Shown one piece after another: positions 10,206 through 20,965 of a stretch of DNA of 64,000 bases. The position numbers and the translations under genes are program-made. The first letter of the stretch is position 1. Every line of letters starts with the position of its first letter. The DNA comes from Gnetum montanum (taxonomy: Eukaryota > Streptophyta > Gnetopsida > Gnetales > Gnetaceae). The notes beneath the pieces were generated by a model. The model worked only from the letters and a program-made list of their open reading frames with translations. It made no database searches and had not been told where the DNA came from. The stretch lies in contig MNCI01005779.1 in NCBI GenBank assembly GCA_015680685.1, positions 330,590-394,589 of the forward strand. Reading direction: 5' to 3'.

Positions 10206-13200
10206 CTCCTTAATTTTTCAATGATAGCTTTATATAATCTTTATATAATAAGATAGCTTTGCTAGGTTTTCAATGATAATCTAATCCTTAATCAATTATT
10301 GAATTGCATCTATATATAGTTTCTCTATGAATATTAGGTCTTTTTGACTTTAATAATACTACATATAAATCTTTTGAATCTACATATTAGCTAGATGCTA
10401 GCTTTTAATGCCCTATGTAACTTCCGCAAGACTAAATTGAAGAGATGCTTATTGTACAATAACATTAGAATTATTATATTCTATTGTAATTAGTTTATTG
10501 TAAAATGAGCAAATATCTAGAAAAAATGATAAAGAAGCTTGATAATGAAAACATTGTCAAACCTATTTAGACTTCTTTTTAATGGGTTGAGGAAAATATT
10601 ATTGTCACTCCCTAATCAGTTTCCTTCTCTTGGTTCTAATCAAGTATTTATATGCCTTGACTAAACTTATTTATGACTTCTTTTTCCATTTTTAATATTC
10701 TATCTATTCTACATACAATCTTCATCAAACTAATCCTTTAGAACATCTTGTTGTTTTGAATCCACAACTTTCTTAGCTATGGTAAGCAAAATTTGTTCAA
10801 GCTCCTTATGTTATCTTTCAAGAGTTTATTTATTATATGTTGTATTCATATATTTTCCTTAATTTCTAGGGTAACTATATACTACTTTGTTTTAGAAACT
10901 TCTTATATATTATTATTTGAGAAAAAATTAAATTTTCAACAAAAAATCTACATGGTGATCATAAGACTCAACTAAATTTTCTCCACTTTTAACTCAATAA
11001 ATTTAATATATTCATAAGAACATAAAAGCAAATCAATGGAAGAGTTACCAAAAATTCAAAGTAGATTACCTGCTTAACACTAAGTAGAAACCTAAAAACC
11101 AAATATGGAAAGGAAAACCTCTCAAATTTTAGAAATTTCTACTCTAAGTATACAACCTTATAATTGATACTAAAAAAATCAAGAGAAATTAATTATTAGT
11201 AGGGAAAATGATTCTTGTTCTAACAAAATGTACATCATTTTTAACATCCCTGCTTCAACTTAACATACCAAAAGGATTTGAAGTTATAATAGAAAGCTTT
11301 AACAAAATACCACATTCTATAGGAAAAGAAGATCCAATAGAAATTGATGCACTAACATCATAATTAATCTTGCATTGAGGGTATTTCCAAATATACATAT
11401 CTAAATTGTTAACATAAGTTGAAAATATTTAATTACCATTGAAGAACTATATTTGATATTCATAATATTTATTAAAAATCAAGTTTTTGTTAATTAATAT
11501 AATTTTACTAATGGTTATTCTTCAAAAAATAATAATTTTTAAATTCACTACCTAATCCATTACTCCACCATTACAAGTTCAAAGCCAACTAAGAAAGGAG
11601 GAGGGTTAACATTACATTGTCAATAATTTGTAAAATTATGCTAATCTAATAAATGATTTCTCTTTCAAATTTTGTAGGAATTAGGGCATTCTCTAAATAT
11701 GATGATAGAAGTCATTGGGCCTAGTTTTTATAAGAAATGATCAAAACTTATCTTAGTATCCACTAGAAATGTGACGTAGCATTGATTCTTAAATGTTGCA
11801 AAAAGTCAACAAAGGTTTTCATATTAAGGATAGTTATAGGTAAAGAAATAATTCTAATGATAAAAATTTGAATAAGAACCTAGAACATTGATATTATTAA
11901 TGAAACAAAATGAAGCTTTATTATGTCTAAATATCCATAGGATTTATTAGATAGATATTACATTTTCATAAAAATTAATGATATTTAAAATGAATTATAT
12001 AATGTAAAGATGAAAAATTTGTATTCGAAAAAAATAAGTTAGAAAGAAAAGAAAGCTTAAGAATTGCAAAATATTATCCTTAGAATGGAAAAATCATTAA
12101 AACAGAATGCCCATAATCATTAACTAATGTATTAAGGATAAGAAGAAACTTTTCCACCATTCCTTAATTTCCATGTATAGCCATTCATGGTAGCATTTAT
12201 TATGCATACATCATAGTCCATTGTTAAGTATTTTCTTTGTGGAAAATCCAAATTATATGTTCAAACTAATAGTTAAATATTTTTTATAAAGAGACTTAAA
12301 TATTTAACCTCTAACTTGATTTTGAAAGTACATACTATTATTATCTTTACCTAGATGAAATAGAAATCACTTTTTATTTTATCTAAACAACTGTTCTTAT
12401 GTTCCACCCCTACGTAGCAATAAGCATGAGTGTAGGCCTGCTAGCAAGTAGGGGTGGAATCCAAGGATAAATAAACATGACCAATAATGGTCATAAAAAA
12501 TGTACAAGTTGGCATAATGGACATGCAATGAAGTTAAGGTACAACAAAGACAATTCCAAGCATAAGATAGTATAGATAGACCAAAATGATAATAGGATTA
12601 TGGACATAAAAATTATACTTGAAATTATGCTCATCAACATCATTAGTATATATTCTTTATAAATTAACCTAAACATTTTTGTCAAGCAAGAATTTTGGAA
12701 TTTAATGAATTTGGTACTTTATGAAAATTTTGAGCAAGAAAGCATGTGCATTAAATAAAATTTTATTAATTACATTAGATCTATAAGAGTCCAATATGAA
12801 GAATTCATGGAGGATATATATTTATAGAGCAAAATCATTTGAGAAATTTATTGTTACATTCTACAAGTGTTTCTAAACTTTCAATTTCAAATATCCAGTT
12901 GTTCCAAAAAATAGTCAAACATTTAATTAATTATAAGAGAAACAAGAATAAATTACAAATGAATTATTTCTTAGTAGGAAAAATAGACTAGCCAATTTGT
13001 AGAGATTACTAGTCATATATTCAGTTACATAAAGCTTCAAAGGTTACATGAGAAGAGGAACTAAATGAATAAAATGGTGGAATTTAAAGTAGAATAATAT
13101 CACTATATTCATAGAACAACTACTTAAATAAATCACTTGAGATTATAATTATTTTACAAAATTAATTTGGGGTTGTAAAGAAAATTATATTCAAAATATT

Positions 13201-13659
13201 AAAAAAGGGTATCTTAAATGAAACAAAAGAAAAATAGTATATCCTAAAGAAGATATAATGATACATTGATTAATTATATTAAGCTATTCAAAAAGAAGAA
13301 AAATGCTTTAAGAAATAACAACAAAGCAAACACCAAGAAGATGGGTAGTGTACAAAATGATAAAGGGGAAGGTAAAATTAATAATAACCAATGCTAAGCA
13401 TAAGGCTTTAGATGATTTCTATGAGAATTTAAAAAAAATAAAATAAATACATATAAAATATAGAAAATAATAGAAAATAAGAAATGCAAATATTGGCAAT
13501 GTCAAACTTAGGGGGAAAATGAAAGAATCTTGGTAAAAAAAATGAGAATTTTGAATAGTTTGAAAAAATAAATCAAAATTTTCATATGATTAGTAATTTT
13601 TTCTTAAAGATAAAAACAACCCTATCTAAGATGAAAAAAAAAAAAATGCTACTAGTCTA
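10206..13659. other. AT-rich intergenic DNA, left flank of element A
   Basis: No coding frame, LTR or RNA gene recognised. A (10206-13659) and 34744-37740 were one continuous AT-rich tract before element A inserted. One isolated hairpin is listed separately. Confidence 0.6.
12402..12459. repeat. Isolated inverted repeat with 12-bp perfect arms
   Basis: TTCCACCCCTAC (12402-12413) pairs perfectly with GTAGGGGTGGAA (12448-12459) around a 34-base loop that contains GCTAGC. It is GC-rich in an otherwise very AT-rich tract. It could be a foldback relic or a small structured RNA; no promoter is evident. Confidence 0.6.
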
Positions 13660-13664
13660 GATAC

Positions 13665-15286
13665 TGTAGCAACTGAAAATGTTAGAGGCTGGAATAGTAC
13701 ATTGAGAAGTTCGTAGTCATATAGCTTTGACCTCATGTTCATGTGAGGGCTTGCTAGAAATGGAGGTGGGCTGCCTAGAACAGTATTGTCAATCAAACTA
13801 GGACTTAAGGGGTGTTATGCTAAAACAAATGCCAAGGTTTGCATGGAGTTTGGAACCACGTTGTCAGCTAGGGTGAGCGTAATTGAGGTTTCTAGTGCAA
13901 AACAAGGGTGTAAGCAAGCAAATATATGTAGAAAATAGCAAAACATACATGTAAAATGCTAGAGTGCAAGAGAAAATGCTAAAAAATGCACTAAGAGTGA
14001 GCATATTTAATTGCAGAGAAAGGTGAGGAAGTACGTGGTGTACAGATAGGTGCAGTAGGCAATGTATTCATAGTCTTAGGATGTCTAGGCTACAAAGATT
14101 AACATCCACTATGAAGTTTGGGCCTATTGGATTGGCGACTATGATGTCTTTGCAAGTTGTGATGGTCTATGGTGTGTTAAGTGATGTGCAACAATGCCTA
14201 CAAAAATTCCAAGTGCGCTCGGATGAAAGAATGCCAATGTTTAAATTTGTGAACTAAATGCTTCAAAATGCCAACCCCTAGAACATGGAATGCTGGGCTA
14301 TTTATAGGGCTAGGAATAGTGTGAATCATGGATTGAGTGCCACGTGGTAGAGGGGTAGTTGAGACTACACTAGCCCCAACTATGCTTCAACAGAAGCAAA
14401 TGGTGTTATGCTAGTATGCTCTAATGGACCCTATCAAATTGCCAATCTATGGCTACGCTACCAAGACTACATGTGCAAGTGCCAAATAGACTACAATGTA
14501 CCTAAAAATAATGTAAAATGGTGTAGGTTTGGAGACTATGCTCCGGGACTACACTGTCCACTCTCTCAAGTAGTGTCGAGCATAAGTACAATTTAGGGGT
14601 AAATGGGGTTTCAAAAGACATGTAAATTACTAATCTTGCTTGTGAAAGGAATGTTGGAGCTAAGATGAAGGCCAATGCTAAGTTCTAGGGGCTCTTGGAT
14701 ATAGTTTTGCATGACTACACTAACTATGTTCTAGAGTGTAGTCCAACAGTTAGCCAGATTTTGCAAAAAGTGTGTTCTAGTGTAGACTATGTTGACTACA
14801 CATTAGAGTGTAGTCTTGGCAATGGGAGTTTAGCCCTAACACTTAGAAAGATCTAGCAAAAATTGATGTTCCTTGTGCAGACTTCGCTAACTATGCTTTG
14901 AAGCATAGTAGGGAGCGTAGTCATAGAAGTTAGATGATTTTCCAAACTATTTCTTCCATGCCAACCTAGCCTGATAGCTTCTAGCTTAACACTTAGGAAA
15001 ATCTACAAAACTGACCATTCTTGTGTTGACTATGCTAACTACGCTCTAGAGCATAGTTTCAATAATGAGAGCATAGTCAAGACACTTATAAAATTTTGTA
15101 GTTGCTATCAACACTTAGAAAAATCTTGCAAATCTAGGTTGTCTATGTCAACTATGTTGACTATGCTCTATAGTGTACTACTAGTAATGGCAAGCGTATT
15201 CTCAATACTTAGAAAAATTTACCAAGTTTTGACACTTAGAAAAATTTGTAGTTGAAACCTAGAAGCTCAAATTTGATGGTGTTTCA
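13665..15286 (-). repeat. 3' LTR of element A
   Basis: Direct repeat of 33057-34743. Left edge TGTAGCAACTG, right edge GTGTTTCA, so TG...CA on both strands. A TATAAATA box (minus) at 14306-14299 places U3 at 14307-15286. U3 contains repeated palindromes (see the regulatory entry). Confidence 0.85.
14720..15180 (-). promoter_or_regulatory. Array of palindromes in U3 of the A LTR
   Basis: Degenerate copies of the 20-bp perfect palindrome ACTATGCTCTAGAGCATAGT recur at about 14727, 14793, 14890, 15039 and 15160; the copy at 15037-15058 has one mismatch. All lie upstream of the TATA box in transcription sense. The matching array in the other LTR is at 34176-34640. Function (enhancer, silencing target or hairpin) is unknown. 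Confidence 0.6.
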
Positions 15287-15303
15287 TTGGCCCCTCTTTG
15301 TTG
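15287..15303 (-). promoter_or_regulatory. Polypurine tract of element A
   Basis: The minus strand reads CAACAAAGAGGGGCCAA directly before the 3' LTR, the expected position of the plus-strand primer. Elements E (8940-8956) and C (41368-41384) have the same sequence with small changes. Confidence 0.8.
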
Positions 15304-16744
15304 ATGTTTGGAGGAGTGGCTTGAGAGATGTTGATAAAAAAAATGCAAAACACCACATCAATCTTGACGCCAACGTCACTTGTTAGTACCCAACTAGTTG
15401 TCGCTACACCATGCTCAAGAGTGCTGAGGATAATGATATGATGGGGGTAAAGGGTGTAGGTAGTGTGCTATGTGATAAAATGGGAATTAAATGCAAATAG
15501 TGTGATATTGCAAGATGTAGCACCAAGGTGGCTTGCCACCAAAATAGCGATCTATTATTAGAATACTTATGAGAGAGTCAGTGTTCGTAGCACCAAAATG
15601 GTTTTCCCCTGAAATTGTAACCTCTCACTGGAGTGGTTTTGAGAAGGTTGATGTAGATTCAAGGTTGGATTGGTTGTGAAATTGTAGCTTTGCTAAATGT
15701 TTGGGAACATGTTTAACCCTATTTCCTTTGCTTTCCTGCCCCCCCCCCTCTCCTTTTTGTTGCATTTTTTGCTTTTTTACCATGAGGCAAACTTGCTTTA
15801 GGTTCTGCACAGTGTGCAATGCTAGCTGTAGGATGCTTTCCATTAGGTAAACTACATGCCACCTAATGAGCTTTGCTTTAGTGCAACCACATCATATTTG
15901 TAGGATAGGTGTTTCCTCCTTGGGATGAGTTGCATTACATTTGCAATGGGTTCTACGATTGACTTAGAGAAGGTGCCATGTGTATCAGCAGGGTTTGCAA
16001 ACTCGGTGATGTAGGGGAAGGTAGGAAAATGCAAGGAAAAAGGGGTGAATGTAGGTAGGTTACAATAGGGTAATAGGGATGTGCGCTCTTAAGTGGCTTC
16101 AATAGCCTAATCATTCACATCAGAGCAATGTAGTGACTAGCCACTATAATGAGATACATCTTTGCACAACTGCTTTTGAGATTTCATCCTGCAAACACAA
16201 CTCAGAGAAAACAAGAAAGCAACCACACAACATGAGATGAGAGTAAATTGCTAGATGTAAGGGTGTTGCAAGTGCTATAATAGCTTGTCTAGTTGTAAGT
16301 TCTTGAAGAGCAAGTAAAGGTTCTGAGGTGATGAAGTTGCAGGTGCTTGAGATTCTAACCAATGGTTAGAGCTCAAGGAAAAACTAGCAAAATGAAGGAG
16401 GGTTGTAATGCTACAAATGTTCTAGAGGTCTCTTCTACTAGAACCTCAAGGTACCAATGCTTATGGCTAGTATTATTGTAAGTGATGCCCATAGTTAGTA
16501 GTGCTACAGGTGCGACCTAGAGCTAGTAGTTTTGGTAATGATAATAGAAGCTATGAAAGATTAGCAAAATGCCCAAGGGAAACTCTAGAAGATCAAAAAA
16601 ATGCTAGGGGGTGGTAATGTTGCAAATGTTCTAGAGGCCTCTCCCAATGATAGGAAATCCATTCTAGAACTACAGTGTCCCCACCCTACCCACAAGATGT
16701 GGGAAAATGGTGTTAAGTTAGAAGTATTATTGCTTGCTTGTCTA
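15304..16744 (-). other. 3' untranslated region of element A
   Basis: Non-coding stretch between integrase and LTR; the segment 16080-16220 is shared with element E. Two imperfect copies of a GTAGCACCAAAATGG-type block occur near 15520-15640. Short open frames here look accidental. Confidence 0.6.
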
Positions 16745-17195
16745 TAGAACTATGTGTGTTGAACTACAAACCCAGTTTAAGGTCTTGGTAGATTGTATGC
16801 TTTACTAGTTTAAGATCCCAATAGATCATGAACCTAGTTTAAGGTCCTAGTAGATTCTGATGTTCTAGTTTATAGTTCTAGTAGACTATTGTATGCTAGT
16901 TTAATGTCATAGTTAATGATGGATGTTGTGCTAGCTTAACGTCATGCCCCAAGGATGAGCTGTGCCACTTTAGCATCATAGTAGATAGTCTATGCTAGTT
17001 TATAGTCATAGCAAACTATGCTGTGCCAGTTTATCATCATAGTGGACTATCTGTGCTAGTTTATAGTTATAGTGAATTATCTATGCTAGTTTAAAGTCAT
17101 AGTGGATTATGTTATGCTAGTTTATAGTCATAGCGGACTATGCTATGCTAGTTTATAGTCATAGTAGACTATCACTTACCATGCTTTGTCATTGA
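16745..17195 (-). repeat. Minisatellite downstream of pol in element A, ten or more ~40-bp units
   Basis: Plus-strand unit resembles TATGCTAGTTTATAGTCATA followed by GTGGACTAT. Homologous arrays lie at 20868-20965, 40305-40450, 48290-48475, 52225-52280 and 61310-61680, so the unit is an element component and not a local accident. Confidence 0.85.
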
Positions 17196-17219
17196 TGAGG
17201 TGTTGCATGCTAGGCATAG

Positions 17220-20200
17220 TAAGGCTTCAGATATTAGTGGTTCATAAAATTGGAAAATTCATTGCTATTGTGATCAGAAAGCTTGAATGCTTCATTATCA
17301 TAGGCCTTAATGATCAAGAAAGGCCCTTCCTAGTTGGCTGAGAACTTGTCCATTGGTTCGTGAACAGCCTTGAGGACTAGGTTTCTTTTCTTGATCAGGA
17401 ACTAGTGCTAATTATGATGGTGCTTCTGCAATTACATTTGTTGTTACCACTTGATTTGACCAAGCGTTTGCATGTGTTACTCTATTGATTCAAGGTCCAT
17501 GGTTCTCAACTCATGATTTTGAGCCTCATCGATGAAGCTTGAGAGGATTACATGGAGTGATGGAACTTGTAATTCAAGAGGAAAAATTGCTTTAGATCCA
17601 TAAACTAAGCTATATGGTGTCTTACCAATTGCTATTCTACATATTGTGTGGTAGGCCTAGAGTGTATAGATCAATTGCTTGTGTGATTATCATTTGCTAC
17701 TACTAAGTATCTTCTTTAGAAGGTTGACGATGACCTTGTTTGTGGCCTCTACTTAGCCATTTACCTATGGGTAGTAGGGAAATGAAAAGGAATGTTTGAT
17801 TCTGAAGCATTTGCAAAAGGCTTTGGTCTCTCAACACTACTAAACTATGGCCCATTCTTTATGAATATGATCATGGGTAGGCTAAAAGAGGTCACTATGT
17901 TATCAAGTATGAATTTCCAAACCTGTTGTGCTATTGTCTTCCTAAGGTGAATAGCTTCAACCCACTTGGTAAAATACTTAGTTACAGTTATAATGAAGAT
18001 ATGCACTATGGAGGACTTAGGCATTATAGGCTATATGATGTCCAATCCCTAATGTTGGAATGGCCACGTGATCTGTGTTGTGTGTGGTTTAGTCAGTGGC
18101 ATATGCATTAAGTTGCCATGTCGTTAACACATGTCACACATGTTGACTTTAGAGATGCAATTGTGCTTCCTGTAGGGCCAATAGTAGCCTAAGCATATGA
18201 TTTTCACTATCATTGCCTTGAGTGCTATGTGGCCTCTACATAGTCCCTTGTGAACTTGGTCAATGATCATTTGTGCTTCATTGTCTCTAACACAAATAAA
18301 CAGTATCCCATCATAGAATTTGTGACACAATGTTCTATCACCTATGATGACATACTGCCATGATCATTTTCGCACTACATCCTTTTGGGTAGTGGTGAGA
18401 TGTTGCTGAGGTTCACCTTGTAGAAGGTATGCCTTAATGTCATTGTACCACTCTACTATGTGGTTTGTGCTAACCATGGCTATGGACGCAATGTCAATAG
18501 TCTACGTGATAGGCATAATGTAATGCACCACTGAGGTGGGAAACATGTGAAAAATTTAAGGCACAATGTTTGGCTAAAGTGAGTATGCATCGACAATGAC
18601 ATTCTCATTGTGGGGGATATGCTAAATACCAACAGTTGCAAATTGTTTGAGCAAGTGCTTTACCATGTCATAATAAGGTTGCAAATGTTGGGCTTTGTAA
18701 GCATAAACCTCTATGACTTAGTTAACCACTAATTGTGAGTCACCTTAGATTGGAATGTCTTGTATTCCTATGTTGTGAGCTACTAAGATATCCTAGAGGA
18801 GACCCTCATACTCTACCATGTTGTTAGTGCATGGAAATGAAAAATGATAAAATAAGGGTTAGATCTCCTTGGAGGGAAACATGATGACTATAGTAGTGCT
18901 ACCTCCTTGAGAGGTTGAAGTACCATCAAAGTGTAAGAGTGCCTCAAAGTTGTCAGCACTTGACTTATGCTAGTAACATGATCATTTGGGAATTTTGGAT
19001 CTATTGTTGCTTGATCGTCAATTGGGGAAGTCGTAAGTTGTGCAGAAATTACTTGACCTTTGGTTGATGCTTAGAAAATATAGTGCATGTTAAACTCTAC
19101 TATTATTTCTTTCCAACATGCTATGTGATTGCTCTCATAGATATTCATGGTAATAGATCAGAGTACATTGATTTTGTAGATGATGTTGGCTTGGCTACAG
19201 AAAAGATAATGCCTCCACTTCTTGAGTGTGAAGATCAAGGCAAGGTAATTATTTTCCAAATAATTATAATTTTCTTCATAGGCAACCAATGCATGGATTT
19301 GGTACTATACTAGGACCTTTGTGCCATCGTGTTGATTTTGGTAAAGTAGGGAAGCAATGGACATGTCAAAGGTAGCAAGGTAGATTTAGAAAAGTTTATC
19401 TTCTTGCAGAGGGTAGACTGTTGGAAGTTGAGCTAGCTCCCATTTAAGGTTTTCAAATGCCTCTTGGAATTGAGCCATCCACTCAAAGTGGACTCCTTTT
19501 TTGAGTAGGTGTTGCATTGGCTATAACTTGTTAATGAACTATGCGATAAACCAGTGTATGAATTGCAATCTACCTTGTAACCCTTGTGGCTCCTTAATTT
19601 TAGTTGGTGGTGCTAAGTTGATAATGGCCTTAACCTTATTAGGGTCTACAGATATGCTTACTTTGGATACTACAAAGCTTAGCATGTGGCCCATCTTGAC
19701 ATTGAAGATACATTTCTTAGGATTTAACCTAAGTTCATGCTTTAAGCAATGTTTGAGTACAAGGTCCAAGTCATCTACGTGATTTTGTGGTGCATTGGAC
19801 TTAATTATTATATCATTAATGTAATAATTGAGTAGACTTAACATGTAATTGCTAAAAATGTATGTCATGGCTTGTTGATAAGTCACTCCTACATTCTTAA
19901 GTCCAAAGGGCATCATAGTGTAACAAAAGGTACCTTAAGGGGTCATGATGGTAGTATTGAGTTGGTGCTCTAGGTTGATCTGAATCTTGTTGTAACTTAA
20001 GAAGCTGTCCATGAAGGACAATAAGGCATGACTAGTTGTGGTATTGACTAATTGATCAATACTAGGCAATGGGAAATCATATTTAATGGTTGCCTTGTTT
20101 AGGTCTCAAAAGTTTAGGTAGATGGGTATACTTCTATTTTTCTAGGGTATAACAATGATGTTGGAGATGCAATTTGCATAATCAATAGCCTAGATGAAAC

Positions 20201-20708
20201 TAACTTTGTAGAGCTTGGTGATTTCATCATGGACTGCCAATGCCAAATAAGGCCTAACCTTGTGAGCTTTCTACTTAACTAGTTTTATGCTAGGGTTGAG
20301 GATTATGTTGTGTTGTACTATGCAAGGATCTAGGCTCGACTTGTCTTTGTAAGACCATAAGAATACCTTGATGTTTTTGTTGAGTACTTTTGTGATGTTC
20401 TAGATATGTTGAGGCTCTAGCAAGGAACTAAGTTTCAATGCCTTTACCTCACCACTAGGTGTTGCTACAGGGATTTCAATGAGGGGATTCTCAGTGATGT
20501 CACCTACTTCTAGATCTAGATCCCTAACTAGATGGTCTGGTTAGTCTAGTAGTGCCTCTATGGATGTTATATATTCATGGTAGGTTATGGGCTCAAGGTC
20601 TAGGCATTGTAGATCAATGCATTTCTTGAGATCACCATGGGGCCTAGTTAGGATCAAAGGTGAGAAGAGATGCTCATGCATAGTCATGTTAAAAATCCTG
20701 TAATAATC
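17220..20708 (-). pseudogene. pol of element A: reverse transcriptase, RNase H, integrase (decayed)
   Basis: Encodes the replication enzymes of the element: cDNA synthesis (RT, RNase H) and insertion (integrase). Recognisable blocks on the minus strand: RT fingers/palm about 20250-19920, MPFGLKNVGVTYQQAM at 19913, catalytic YINDIIIK (YVDD with the first Asp changed to Asn), connection GLQGRLQFIHWFIA ending at 19539, RNase H about 19400-18700, integrase zinc finger with HKGLCRGH and CDMC (18330-18124), integrase core and C-terminus to about 17230. Frames are broken many times. It starts right after a splice acceptor, so in life it was probably joined to gag-PR by splicing. Confidence 0.88.
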
Positions 20709-20735
20709 CTGCAAAAACAACCAGAAAAATGTCAA
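20709..20735 (-). promoter_or_regulatory. Splice acceptor upstream of RT (element A)
   Basis: The minus strand reads CTGGTTGTTTTTGCAG then GATTATTACAGG, a strong pyrimidine-rich acceptor directly before the first pol homology. Element B has TGCAG followed by GATCAAAG at the same place (51994-51992). This fits the intron between protease and RT known for Ogre elements. Confidence 0.65.
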
Positions 20736-20867
20736 GTTGCACCTTTTCTAATGAGAGAAATATGCATAAAATGAAGAAAATCAATGAAATAAAATTATGC
20801 CTAAGTATGAAAATGTGATTTTAAAAGGCAATGGATGTGTGGGTCAATTTTAGACCTCATTAGGCCA

Positions 20868-20965
20868 TGAGGTGCTAGTTTAAGATCATAGTAGACTATG
20901 ATGTGCTAGTTTAAGGCCTTTGTGAACCATGATGTGCTAGTTTAAGCCTTAGCAGACCATGATAT
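20868..20965 (-). repeat. Minisatellite upstream of pol in element A (3 units)
   Basis: Three copies of the unit around ATGTGCTAGTTTAAG...ATAGTAGACCATG, the same family as the array after integrase (16745-17195). Confidence 0.8.

Noticed and set aside
16745-17195. Regularly spaced short repeats considered as a CRISPR-like array
   Set aside because: Units are tandem and diverged without unique spacers, and recur inside plant retrotransposons.
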